A stretch of DNA of 24,604 nt from a virus: positions 1 to 24,604 of IMG/VR virus record IMGVR_UViG_3300024999_000378. One strand, written 5' to 3'. A program made the position numbers and the translations under genes. Under the pieces are notes generated by a model, which saw only the letters and a list, made by a program, of their open reading frames with translations, had not been told where the DNA came from and made no database searches. Below, one piece after another: positions 16,024-23,826 of the stretch (its first letter is position 1; every line of letters starts with the position of its first letter).

Positions 16024-16773
16024 ATGTTGCAAGGTATTAAAGATTCTGCGAACCTACAAATAATTTCAAATAGTACAAACAAACCATTCCTTTTTATTGA
16101 TTATGCAAAAACGTCTAGTATTGATTTTACGAGCGAGCAGGTATACGCATATAACAAAAGTGTAAAAGCAATTAGATGGGATAAAAATCGTGAAGGTACA
16201 TTCAAAACTGAAATGGAAATATTTGAGAAAAAAGTCGTGGCTTTACTATTTGGTACTGCAATTACTAGTAAAACTATGTCAGTTGCAAAAAGAGAAGTCT
16301 TGACTGTAGCTGCTGGTGGAGCAGGGACAGTGTTAGCGTCCACCCCAAAAAGTGGGAGCTTGTCTATTTTCATTTTAGACGCTGATTTACATACTCATGG
16401 AGTAGAACAACTCGTAGGACTTCCAGCAACTACCATAGATAAATATTCTATTGCAAATAATACTGAATTAACTTTTAATGCTACTACATTTGCTTCAGAA
16501 GGTAAAGTTGTTGCTTATTATTTGTTGGATGGTACTCATAATAGTTTTACTGTAGATAACGTCAGTTTCCCTGGTGGATATACTATTTATGCTGATGCTG
16601 CATTAAGAGGAACTGATCAAAATGACACCTATGTCCAATATCAATTACCTAATGTTAAGCCGAAGAGTAGTGTATCCTTATCGATGGATTCAGATAATGT
16701 GACTAAACTTTCTATCGAGTGGGATATATTCCCAAATGCTGAGGGTGATATGATGAATTATGTAGAGGTATAA
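16024..16773 (+). CDS. Major tail tube protein
   Basis: A 249-residue, beta-rich protein in the tail tube slot. The N-terminal part (ANLQIISNSTNKPFLFIDYA, then EQVYAYNKSVKAIRWDKNR, then TFKTEMEIFEKKVVALL) and the C-terminal part (SFPGGYTIYADAALRGTDQN, SVSLSMDSDNVTKLSIEWDIFP) together look like the tube fold found in Firmicute phages, where one domain forms stacked hexameric rings. Residues 100-170 appear to be the loop and sheet region between them. Asp/Asn-rich turns suit an abundant structural protein. The Shine-Dalgarno is AAAGAAGG. No tail sheath gene is visible beside it, which favours a siphovirus if tail genes lie near, but this cannot be settled here. Confidence 0.75.
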   Translation: MLQGIKDSANLQIISNSTNKPFLFIDYAKTSSIDFTSEQVYAYNKSVKAIRWDKNREGTFKTEMEIFEKKVVALLFGTAITSKTMSVAKREVLTVAAGGAGTVLASTPKSGSLSIFILDADLHTHGVEQLVGLPATTIDKYSIANNTELTFNATTFASEGKVVAYYLLDGTHNSFTVDNVSFPGGYTIYADAALRGTDQNDTYVQYQLPNVKPKSSVSLSMDSDNVTKLSIEWDIFPNAEGDMMNYVEV

Positions 16774-16790
16774 GTTAGGAGGATTGTTTA

Positions 16791-17069
16791 GTGGTAAAAT
16801 ATAACGAAGTAAAATTATCCTATACTTGTGCAGCTTTTCCTCCAGATGGTGTTAAAATGGATAAAGTTTATTTTATTACCAAGAAGCAAGATAAACTTTA
16901 TTTTACTGATGGATTTTCTGAGTTTGAAGGAGAAGAAGATTATATTAAGATGCTATTTTCTCCTAGTGGGAATATGCAATGGAAAGATGTTAATTTTAAA
17001 GAAGATGGTAAGAAAGATACTAAAGAAATGGAAGAAAATTATTTTTTAAAGAATAAAGTAATAAAATAA
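16791..17069 (+). CDS. Small hypothetical protein after tail tube
   Basis: A 92-residue charged protein read from GTG 16791, after a strong AGGAGG eight bases upstream. It begins VKYNEVKLSYTCAAFPPDG, with beta strands (YFITKKQDKLYFTDGFSEF) and a Lys/Glu-rich end. It follows the tail tube by 17 bases and precedes a terminator, so it closes the structural operon in this window. In siphophages this slot often holds a tail assembly chaperone, but I see no slippery sequence that would fuse it to a longer frame. Function unknown. Confidence 0.6.
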   Translation: MVKYNEVKLSYTCAAFPPDGVKMDKVYFITKKQDKLYFTDGFSEFEGEEDYIKMLFSPSGNMQWKDVNFKEDGKKDTKEMEENYFLKNKVIK

Positions 17070-17117
17070 TTACATATGGTTTTCATATTTAGTTGCAACT
17101 GAATTGTGAAGTAATTG

Positions 17118-17160
17118 AAAGAGATTATAACTCTGATTTATAGTCTCTTTTCCCATTTTA
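17118..17160 (+). terminator. Intrinsic terminator closing the structural operon
   Basis: A 13-base-pair stem AAAGAGATTATAA with its complement (one T-G wobble), a 7-base loop, followed by TCCCATTTTA. It lies between the last structural gene and the first gene of the nuclease cluster. Confidence 0.8.
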
Positions 17161-17190
17161 TCCTTTAATCAGAGAAGAGGAGATAATAAA

Positions 17191-19254
17191 ATGTTAATAA
17201 CAAAAGAAGTGACTGTAAAATGGAACAGAAATAATAAAAAGAGATTTGTTGAATTAGGATATATTTTTACAAATTACGGTAATGAATTTATGGTAAAAGT
17301 AGAGGATTTGTCTATACATGCCCCAAATTCGGTAAATGTAACATGCGATTATTGCCAAGATGACGGAATATATACTATAGTTCCAAAGCAATGGGTTAAT
17401 TACTTAAAAGAGCGTAGAAATGTTGCAAAAGATACTTGTAGTTCTTGTAGATATAAAAAATATAAAGATGTACTTAAATTTAAACAAGAATCAAATGTGT
17501 TGACAAAAGAAGATATGGGATATTGGACTTTTAAAGAAAATAGACTTAAAGCATTAGACGAATTTATAAAAACATATGGAACAATATCCAAAATGGAATG
17601 TCATCTAGATGGTAGTGCATTGTATAGTGCATTAGTAAATTTTAAAGAAACTCCTCATGAATTGGCATTAGAGTTAGGATACAATCTTGATGAAATAATG
17701 AATATAAAACCAAATGGATATTATAATGATTTTGATGTATTTAAAAAAGACATTGAAAAACTTATAAGTAAATATGGACGATTTCCTAGAAGTACAGAAA
17801 TAATGCAAGAATTAAAAATTGATAATAGATATATACAAAATTTTGGTGGAATGTATGGCATTAAACGAAAAATGAATTATGATGGATCTAACGATTTAAT
17901 GGACAATAATAAATTCTACAATAATAGTACCTATGAATTATTTTCAGCCAATTTTTTAATATTCAATAATGTTCCTTATTTAAGAGAAAGAAAACCGTTT
18001 AAAAATGAAAATTATAGAAGTGATTTTATGTTTTCTATTATAAAAGAAAATGGAGAATTACAAGAATTGCATGTAGAGGTATGGGGTTGTGAGGATCACA
18101 ACACTACATCGAAGTTTGGCAAGGTATATATGGAAGTTAGAGAAATTAAAGAAAAGTTATATAAGAAAAATAATGTAGATTATATATCTATTGAACCAAG
18201 TGTTTTTATTAATAAAAAATATTCTCAAATACAAGAATCATTATATGATATTTTTAAACCATATTTAAATTTGGAATTTAAATATATTAAACAAGAAAAA
18301 TTCTTATCATTCAATTCTTTAAGTGACGAAGAATTAATGGTAGAGGTATTAAAATATAGTGATAATGATGAATATTTGCCATATGCATTATATTTACGAA
18401 CAGAAAATCATTCTCTTTATCAAGAAATTTTAAAAAGATTTAAAAATTATTCTGAGTTTGCGGAGAAATTTGGTAAACTTACTTTTGTAAAATCTAATGG
18501 ATATTGGGATAAAGAAAAAATATTTAATATATTTAAACATATGTTAAGTAAATATAACAAAATACTTAATAGAACTGAGATAAACAAATTAAAAGACACA
18601 GATATATTGATAGATGATATTAGTCATATAATTAGTTCTTTAAATAGGAAGGATAAATATGGTGGAGTATTTGAATTAAAAATAGAATTTTTTCACAAAT
18701 GTCAACAAAATAATATTGTAATACCAAAATCAGAAATAAAATGGCTTATAAATATAAGCAAAAATTCAACTCGTAGGGGAAATAAATTAGTTAGTGATGA
18801 ATATTCAGAATTAGCAAAACTTATATTGGAAAAATACAATGATAATGATATTAAAGATTCTATTATTAATAGTGAAACAGAATTAGAAAATATAGTGTTT
18901 AAATCGTTTGATTATATGATTGATAAATATGGACACATTCTTTCAATAAATGAATATCATGAATTTAAAAAGATGGATAGTAATTTAAATATAAATATTT
19001 ATAAAAGAATTACCAGATCATCAAGAGGTATTAATACATATAAATTAATGTACTTTCAGCATTGTGTTAATAATGATATAATATTACCAAATAAAGAAAT
19101 TGAATGGTTATTTGAAGTATCTTATGGAAGGTCTAGAAATCAGTTTAAACCTACTCCAGAACACCAACTTCTAGCAAAAAAAATATTAGAAAAATACAAT
19201 AATTCACAAGAAACAAACACAATCATCATAAATAAACAAAATTATGAGCAATAG
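17191..19254 (+). CDS. Large homing-type nuclease: treble clef, HARE repeat, PD-(D/E)XK core, tandem C-terminal repeats
   Basis: A 687-residue protein. Residues 52-86 form a Cys4 treble clef (CDYC at 52-55, CSSC at 83-86). Residues about 180-230 look like a homing-endonuclease-associated repeat (LISKYGRFPRSTEIMQEL then FGGMYGIKRKM). The nuclease core (245-360) has Glu249, Asp278 in YRSDFMF, Glu296 in HVEVWG and a Lys-rich helix (REIKEKLYKK), which fits PD-(D/E)XK with ExW in place of ExK. The C-terminus has two tandem repeats of about 105 residues (442-550 and 567-670) that share NxIxxP, EIxWL and an (L/I)LEKYN ending. The ATG follows AGAGGAG. Its N-terminus matches the gene at 21269 (both start MLxTKEVxV, with CDYC), so the two are relatives. 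It probably acts as a mobile site-specific nuclease. Activity is inferred. Confidence 0.75.
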   Translation: MLITKEVTVKWNRNNKKRFVELGYIFTNYGNEFMVKVEDLSIHAPNSVNVTCDYCQDDGIYTIVPKQWVNYLKERRNVAKDTCSSCRYKKYKDVLKFKQESNVLTKEDMGYWTFKENRLKALDEFIKTYGTISKMECHLDGSALYSALVNFKETPHELALELGYNLDEIMNIKPNGYYNDFDVFKKDIEKLISKYGRFPRSTEIMQELKIDNRYIQNFGGMYGIKRKMNYDGSNDLMDNNKFYNNSTYELFSANFLIFNNVPYLRERKPFKNENYRSDFMFSIIKENGELQELHVEVWGCEDHNTTSKFGKVYMEVREIKEKLYKKNNVDYISIEPSVFINKKYSQIQESLYDIFKPYLNLEFKYIKQEKFLSFNSLSDEELMVEVLKYSDNDEYLPYALYLRTENHSLYQEILKRFKNYSEFAEKFGKLTFVKSNGYWDKEKIFNIFKHMLSKYNKILNRTEINKLKDTDILIDDISHIISSLNRKDKYGGVFELKIEFFHKCQQNNIVIPKSEIKWLINISKNSTRRGNKLVSDEYSELAKLILEKYNDNDIKDSIINSETELENIVFKSFDYMIDKYGHILSINEYHEFKKMDSNLNINIYKRITRSSRGINTYKLMYFQHCVNNDIILPNKEIEWLFEVSYGRSRNQFKPTPEHQLLAKKILEKYNNSQETNTIIINKQNYEQ

Positions 19255-19280
19255 CTAAGTTCATAATTTAAAAACATCAA

Positions 19281-19333
19281 AATAAGGAGAGACAGACAAA
19301 ACCAAATTGTCTTTCTTTCCTTATTTTTTTACT
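19281..19333 (+). terminator. Strong intrinsic terminator after the large nuclease gene
   Basis: A 19-position stem (AATAAGGAGAGACAGACAA with its partner) with only one mismatch and one G-T pair, a 7-base loop, then TTTTT. It is the longest stem in the window and should end transcription from upstream. Confidence 0.9.
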
Positions 19334-19463
19334 ATTTCTATCTCATCAAAAACTAACTCCAAATAAACACTGATTTTATGTTATTTATTGAACTCTGAAA
19401 GTGGCTTATAGCAATGGTTTTGGAAATTGGGAATTATGATAATTTAATATTTTCAGCAGATTG
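19331..19463. other. Gene-free stretch, nothing recognised
   Basis: This is the part of the 366-base gap (19255-19620) between the terminator and the structured element. I found no open frame with a ribosome site. It could hold a promoter for the GIY-YIG gene: TATGATAAT near 19435 is a possible -10, but no convincing -35 lies at the right distance. Confidence 0.4.
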
Positions 19464-19504
19464 AATCTCATTCTTTTATTAATTTATTAGAATGGGATTT
19501 TATT
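19464..19504 (+). terminator. 11-base-pair hairpin directly upstream of structured RNA element A
   Basis: AATCTCATTCT pairs with AGAATGGGATT (one wobble) across a 14-base loop, and is followed by TTATTG. It may be a weak terminator or the first helix of element A. Element B has an equivalent 11-base-pair hairpin at 21094-21119. In both cases the next helix begins three bases after the hairpin ends. Confidence 0.6.
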
Positions 19505-19590
19505 GTGTTGAAAAATTACACAGTAAGCAGGATAGGGTAGCTCCCGAAAGATAAAATCCTTATTATCTTCCTGCTTCCAAATCGTAAGGA
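19502..19590 (+). promoter_or_regulatory. Structured leader RNA, element A (three-way junction with pseudoknot)
   Basis: The helices read from the sequence are as follows. P0 is 19502-19508 with 19518-19524. P1 is AAGCAGGA 19525-19532 with TCCTGCTT 19569-19576. P2 is GGG 19535-19537 with CCC 19543-19545. P3 is AGATAA 19549-19554 with TTATCT 19563-19568. The P3 loop TCCTTA (19557-19562) pairs perfectly with TAAGGA (19585-19590), making a pseudoknot eight bases after P1. P0 and P1 abut without a gap. The Shine-Dalgarno of the GIY-YIG gene (GGAG at 19606) lies 15 bases further on. A second copy (element B at 21122) keeps every helix with different bases. I match it to no RNA family that I know. 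A regulatory leader is the modest reading. Confidence 0.65.
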
Positions 19591-19620
19591 AATAAAAATA
19601 TTAAAGGAGATGTTTAATTA

Positions 19621-20460
19621 ATGAAAAATGTGCAAGAGTTTAATCAAGAAGAAGTTAAAGAGATTATCGATTATTTTGGACAAGAGATGAAAGAGCAGTA
19701 TGTGTCAGTTTTTAATTCAGTGTCACATGGAGTTTTAAGAGAATTACATTTTGTTTCGAAAATGCTGAAAGCAAATAAGTATGGTTATGTTTATTTCTTG
19801 TATAACGAGGATACTAAATTAACAAAAATCGGTTACTCTTTAGATTTGACAAAAAGGTTTAGTCAGATAAAACAATTGTATCAAAATTATGTAGGATTAA
19901 ATCCAAATTTAAAGTTAGTAGGAGTAGTTTATTTAAGTGACTTCTTGTTAAGCAAGTTTGAAGCTTCCGTCCATGAATTTTATAAAGACAATAGGAAATA
20001 TGGAGAATGGTTTGATTTAGACACAGATAATATTATAAAAGATTGGTTTTTGGAAGGAGAATATCTTTTTATAAATAATACCTATGTTCTTATTGAGGAT
20101 GCGTATGAATTTGAATATTTTGAAGAAGTTGATAAGGATTATGTTTTTAGTGAATCAGAAATATTATCATTTATGAAAAGTAAATATGGTATTAAATTAA
20201 AGGATAATTTTGATGTTTTTAATTTTCATAAAAATAGTCCTAAAAACAATAAACTTTGTCAAATATACAATACACATGAAGAAACAGGTTCAGGGTTGGC
20301 ATGTGTTTGCCTGTCAATTGATAACAATAGTAATAATTTTAAGTGCAAGGAATATACGTTTGGTAAAGATGATAGTAAATACTATAGTATTAAGTCCTTA
20401 AAAGAAGAAAAATTTAAATATAAGGATATTGAAAAAGCAGTCAATTTCTTAAGTAAGTAA
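19621..20460 (+). CDS. GIY-YIG nuclease of T5orf172 type
   Basis: A 279-residue protein with a compact GIY-YIG domain in the T5orf172/MUG113 style at residues 53-135. GYVYFLYNE (55-63) stands for the GIY strand and KIGYSLDLTKRF (69-80) for the YIG strand plus catalytic Arg79. Glu114 lies in the metal-binding position (SKFEASVHEFY), and the closing motif is YGEWFDL (127-133). Residues 1-50 are a helical extension, and 150-279 is a C-terminal region with no recognised motif. The ATG has AAAGGAG 11 bases upstream. The gene stands alone between terminators and behind structured element A. It is probably a freestanding mobile or defence-type nuclease; the target is unknown. Confidence 0.8.
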   Translation: MKNVQEFNQEEVKEIIDYFGQEMKEQYVSVFNSVSHGVLRELHFVSKMLKANKYGYVYFLYNEDTKLTKIGYSLDLTKRFSQIKQLYQNYVGLNPNLKLVGVVYLSDFLLSKFEASVHEFYKDNRKYGEWFDLDTDNIIKDWFLEGEYLFINNTYVLIEDAYEFEYFEEVDKDYVFSESEILSFMKSKYGIKLKDNFDVFNFHKNSPKNNKLCQIYNTHEETGSGLACVCLSIDNNSNNFKCKEYTFGKDDSKYYSIKSLKEEKFKYKDIEKAVNFLSK

Positions 20461-20484
20461 GCAAGATTAATAAATAAACTAAAT

Positions 20485-20526
20485 AACAAAGACATTGCTT
20501 TAGTGTGATGTCTTTGTTTTGATATT
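20485..20526 (+). terminator. Intrinsic terminator after the GIY-YIG gene
   Basis: AACAAAGACAT pairs perfectly with ATGTCTTTGTT (11 base pairs) around a 12-base loop and is followed by TTTGATATT. It isolates the GIY-YIG gene from the DUF1064 gene. Confidence 0.8.
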
Positions 20527-20552
20527 GGAATATTGGAGATGAAAGAAAATAA

Positions 20553-21062
20553 ATGGCAAAGAAAAAATACAGTAAATTTCACGTTAACTTGACAGACAAG
20601 GGGAAAGCAGATCGTACATATAAAAACATAACTTATGATTCACTTTTAGAGCTTAAATTCTTCAAAGAAGTAGTAGAAGTAGGATTAGAAAACGGAACAA
20701 TTATAGATTGTAAAAGACAAGTAAAATACGAATTACAGCCAAAATTTAAACATAATGATAAAAATATTCTTGCTGTGAACTATGTTGCCGATTATGTTTT
20801 AACTTATGCCAAAGATGATTCTGGAAACAATCCTGTAATAGTTTTTGATATTAAGGGTGGTATGGTAGATCCAATAGCAAAGCTCAAAAAGAAAATGTTC
20901 CACTATAAATATCCTGAAATTGATTATAGATGGATGAACCACTGCACATTGGATGGAGGGTGGCAAGAATATTCAATAATAGAAAAAGGACAAAAAGATA
21001 GGAAGAAAGCGAAGAAGTTAGATAAAGATAAATTGAAGGTTAATAAAGAAGTTAATAAATAA
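20553..21062 (+). CDS. DUF1064-type PD-(D/E)XK nuclease
   Basis: A 169-residue protein with the features of DUF1064 phage nucleases: an N-terminal helix with YDSLLELKFF (Glu33), VNYVADYVLTY (Asp80) and VIVFDIKGG (Asp99, Lys101), which together make a PD-(D/E)XK active site. Residues 102-125 (MVDPIAKLKKKMFHYKYP) are the usual following helix. The C-terminal 30 residues are Lys-rich and probably disordered. In other phages this family lies among DNA-metabolism genes and is proposed to act in recombination or junction processing. Finding it among homing-type genes at the end of a structural operon is unusual. The ATG at 20553 has only a weak GGAGATGAAAG site upstream. Confidence 0.8.
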   Translation: MAKKKYSKFHVNLTDKGKADRTYKNITYDSLLELKFFKEVVEVGLENGTIIDCKRQVKYELQPKFKHNDKNILAVNYVADYVLTYAKDDSGNNPVIVFDIKGGMVDPIAKLKKKMFHYKYPEIDYRWMNHCTLDGGWQEYSIIEKGQKDRKKAKKLDKDKLKVNKEVNK

Positions 21063-21093
21063 ATAATAAATAATTTAATCAATTATAGAACTC

Positions 21094-21121
21094 AGGCACT
21101 TCATTAATATGAGGTGCTTAC
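21094..21121 (+). terminator. 11-base-pair hairpin directly upstream of structured RNA element B
   Basis: AGGCACTTCAT pairs with ATGAGGTGCTT (two G-T wobbles) around the loop TAAT. The T-run after it is poor (ACTTTG), so it is a weak terminator or the first helix of element B. It matches the hairpin at 19464 in stem length and in its distance to the next helix. Confidence 0.6.
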
Positions 21122-21241
21122 TTTGTGTGATTGATTAATGGTTATTAATGGATTGATTTACACAAATAAGTGGGATAGTGAATAGCTACACGATAAGCCA
21201 ATTGTCCTATTGGTTTCCTGCTTATTACTTTTTGGAGGACA
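21122..21241 (+). promoter_or_regulatory. Structured leader RNA, element B (three-way junction with pseudoknot)
   Basis: This is the second copy of the element at 19502. P0 is TTTGTGT 21122-21128 with ACACAAA 21160-21166. P1 is TAAGTGGGA 21167-21175 with TCCTGCTTA 21216-21224 (two wobbles). P2 is GTG 21178-21180 with CAC 21189-21191. P3 is CCAAT 21198-21202 with ATTGG 21209-21213. The P3 loop TGTCCT (21203-21208) pairs perfectly with AGGACA (21236-21241), a pseudoknot eleven bases after P1 as drawn, or nine after the two extra A-T pairs available to P1. Conserved primary pieces are TTACACA, GGATA, TAGCT, TCCT and TTCCTGCTT. The P0 loop carries its own ATTAAT-GGTT-ATTAAT hairpin. It leads into the nuclease gene at 21269. 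Confidence 0.65.
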
Positions 21242-21268
21242 AATAATACGAAGGACGGTGTTGTAAAG

Positions 21269-22837
21269 ATGTTAAAAACAAAAGAAGTTGAAGTAGTTTT
21301 AGGTTCAATAAATATCAAACATTATGAGGAAAAAGGTTATGTAATTTCAAGAGTAAAAAGGCCAAATGGTAAAATGCAAGTAGAGCGTAATACAAAAATA
21401 ATAGTTAATGTAAGTGATTTACCAGACAAATGTAAACAAGAAGTTGAATATGTTTGCGATTACTGTGCAGAAGAAGGAATCCATAATGTAATTCAAACTT
21501 CGTGGGCAAATTATTATAATCATAAAAAAGATATTATAAATAAAGATGCGTGTGGTAAACATTCGATGCAAAAAGCAATTGAGATGGGTACTACTAATTT
21601 TATTCAAAAGAAAATGATTCCTAAAGAAGAAATTGTAAAATATTATTTAGAATTAGCAAATAAACTTCAGTGTATTCCAAAGACAAAACATATTAATGCC
21701 GAGTCTAAAATTAACCCTGATTTTCCAACAATAAATATTATATATAATGTATTTGGAACTATTAATGATTTAAAAAAGTATTGTAATTTAGATACTGTAT
21801 ATTTTAAATATACTCCATTGCAACTTATTGAGTCATTAACAGAATATATAAAAATAAATGGCATTCCATCTAGTATTATTAAAACATTTAAAAAGAAGAA
21901 TAATTTATCGTCATACAAAACATATGTCTTTCATTTTGGAAATGATTTTTCTAATTTAATAAAATTGTGCGGTTTTGAATTAACGGAAAGTGAAGAACAT
22001 GATATACGTACAAGAGGCAAAGCAAATACATTGTCAAAAGAAGAAGTGATATTAATGATTAAAAATATGCAAAATAAATTAGACAGACCATTAATTTCTC
22101 ATGATTTTGATAATCCAGAAGATAATGAGATTGGAATTACAACAATTAAAAAATATTGGGGCAGTATTAATGTGATGAAGGAAGAATTAGGGTTTACTAT
22201 TACTCATAAAAATCTTAAAGAATTATCTAGACCGCTTGAACAATTAAAAGAAGATATTATAATACTTTGTAATAAAATTCAAAACGAAGAACACAGAACA
22301 ACGATATCTAAAGATGATATTGATAATTGTGACTTTACAATGAGTTATAGTACATACAACAAAATATTCCATGAACAATTGAATATGTCAATTAGTGATT
22401 ATATTTATAGTATTGGATTTAAGTTTTTAAAAGCTGGTAATGGCATGGTCTATCATTATGATGATGGAGAAATTACATCTTCTCAATTTGAGTATGTTTT
22501 TACAAATTATTTGAGAGATATTAATCTAAAATTTAATTCGGATTACAATAGGGGTGTTAGATACAATACTTTTATTGACGATTATAAAGGAATGATGGAT
22601 TGTGATTATGTAATAAAATATAAAGATAGACTAATTTATGTTGAGATTGCAGGTATGTTAAGAGATTATAAAAATTCATATTATAGAGATAAACCTATAA
22701 TTAATAGTAAATCTAAAGAAGAATATAGACAGAAACTAATGAAAAAGGAAGATATATTTAAGGAGTCAGGAGTAGAATATTACATATTATTCCCTAGTGA
22801 CTTGAATGATGAGACTTATAGTAAAATATTTAATTAG
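21269..22837 (+). CDS. Homing-type nuclease: treble clef, four HARE-like repeats, PD-(D/E)XK core
   Basis: A 522-residue protein. The N-terminus (MLKTKEVEVV, then CDYC at 63-66 and Cys95/His98) is a treble clef related to that of the gene at 17191. Residues about 120-172, 182-235, 257-309 and 323-385 look like four homing-endonuclease-associated repeats, each ending in a G-x-hydrophobic turn such as YWGSINVMKEELGF. The C-terminal nuclease (400-515) has Glu408 (SSQFEYVF), Asp446 (MDCDYVI), Glu459 (IYVEIAG) and a lysine helix (EEYRQKLMKKEDIF) before GVEYYILFPSDL, which fits PD-(D/E)XK with ExA in place of ExK. The ATG has AAGGACGGTG upstream. It is preceded by structured element B and followed closely by the recombinase gene. 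It likely cuts a specific DNA site; this is inferred. Confidence 0.75.
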   Translation: MLKTKEVEVVLGSINIKHYEEKGYVISRVKRPNGKMQVERNTKIIVNVSDLPDKCKQEVEYVCDYCAEEGIHNVIQTSWANYYNHKKDIINKDACGKHSMQKAIEMGTTNFIQKKMIPKEEIVKYYLELANKLQCIPKTKHINAESKINPDFPTINIIYNVFGTINDLKKYCNLDTVYFKYTPLQLIESLTEYIKINGIPSSIIKTFKKKNNLSSYKTYVFHFGNDFSNLIKLCGFELTESEEHDIRTRGKANTLSKEEVILMIKNMQNKLDRPLISHDFDNPEDNEIGITTIKKYWGSINVMKEELGFTITHKNLKELSRPLEQLKEDIIILCNKIQNEEHRTTISKDDIDNCDFTMSYSTYNKIFHEQLNMSISDYIYSIGFKFLKAGNGMVYHYDDGEITSSQFEYVFTNYLRDINLKFNSDYNRGVRYNTFIDDYKGMMDCDYVIKYKDRLIYVEIAGMLRDYKNSYYRDKPIINSKSKEEYRQKLMKKEDIFKESGVEYYILFPSDLNDETYSKIFN

Positions 22838-22864
22838 TAATAAATAAATTAAGGAAGTGTATTG

Positions 22865-23818
22865 ATGGCAGAAAGAAGCAAGCGTATTAATTTTTATGAT
22901 GCTGAAAAACTTAAGAAGATAAATCCAGAAACAATGAAATTATGGAATAAATATAAAATTGATATGACAATACGTGAATTATCTCAAGGAACGATAGATG
23001 GTTACGAAAACGACATACAACATTGGTTAATTTATATATATGATAAACAAGTGAACCAATGTATAACTGATTTACAAGAGGATGATATTATTGAATTTAT
23101 TTACTTTTGTAAAATAGAAGGAAATAATTCACGTAGAATGAAACGTAGGATGTCATCTCTTTCTGCTTTTTATAAATTTCTTAGAAGAAAGAAGATAATT
23201 CTTGAAAATCCAATGGAATTTATAGAAAGACCTAAGAAGGATACAGATATAGCAGTTCAAACGTTTTTAACACAAGAGCAAGTAGATTTTATGAAAGATA
23301 AATTGAAAGAACATGGTGATATTCAATTAGAAGTTTACGCATTATTTTCATTATCTACTATGGCAAGGGTTACAGCAGTATCAAATACAAAATGGGATCA
23401 AATTGATTTTGAAGCAAGGACAGTTAATGATGTTTTAGAAAAAGAAGGTAAAATAGTTACTCTGTATTTTAATCAAGAAGTCAAGGATAAACTTAGAGAA
23501 TTGCAAGAATATAGAAAAATTAAAGAAATCAATGATTTAGGATTTGTTTTTATTACTAAGTGGTCGGGAGAAATAAGAAATGCAAATTCAGGAACTTTAT
23601 TTGATTGGTCAAAACGGATTGGTAATCTAGTTGGTATACCTACTTTACATTGCCACGATTTTCGCCATTCTGGGAGCCAACTACTAAAATTAGCCGGGAT
23701 GCCGATTGAGGATATTTCTGAATTATTGAATCATTCGGGATTAGATGTAACTAAGAAATTTTACCTAAGACAAGATAAAAAGAAAACCCAAGAAAACAAA
23801 GATAAATATGGAATATAA
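22865..23818 (+). CDS. Tyrosine recombinase (integrase, XerC/D-like)
   Basis: A 317-residue recombinase. The N-terminal part has a SAM-like core-binding domain (about 35-110; a helix with TIDGYENDIQHWLIYI). The catalytic domain carries the full set of residues: Arg168 in STMARVTAV, Lys196 in KEGKIVTLYF, His264-x-x-Arg267 in HCHDFRHSG, His290 in LLNHSG and Tyr300 in KKFYLR. The Arg motif is ARVTAV instead of the more common LRxSEL. I chose ATG 22865; a TTG directly before it (22862) would add one residue, but AAGGAAG is better placed for the ATG. It lies 27 bases after the nuclease gene and is the last phage-like gene. It could integrate the phage, with an attachment site nearby, or resolve circular dimers. 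Confidence 0.9.
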   Translation: MAERSKRINFYDAEKLKKINPETMKLWNKYKIDMTIRELSQGTIDGYENDIQHWLIYIYDKQVNQCITDLQEDDIIEFIYFCKIEGNNSRRMKRRMSSLSAFYKFLRRKKIILENPMEFIERPKKDTDIAVQTFLTQEQVDFMKDKLKEHGDIQLEVYALFSLSTMARVTAVSNTKWDQIDFEARTVNDVLEKEGKIVTLYFNQEVKDKLRELQEYRKIKEINDLGFVFITKWSGEIRNANSGTLFDWSKRIGNLVGIPTLHCHDFRHSGSQLLKLAGMPIEDISELLNHSGLDVTKKFYLRQDKKKTQENKDKYGI

Positions 23819-23826
23819 ATAATCCA

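Noticed and set aside
19508-19536. Possible promoter (TTGAAA, then GATAGG) conserved at both structured elements
   Set aside because: The spacing differs between copies (17 and 15 bases) and the -10 match is poor. Base pairing with compensatory changes explains the conservation better.
19464-21268. Group I intron core around the structured elements
   Set aside because: I could not find P7-like or guanosine-binding-site sequences, and no split exon flanks the elements. An unusual intron cannot be fully excluded.
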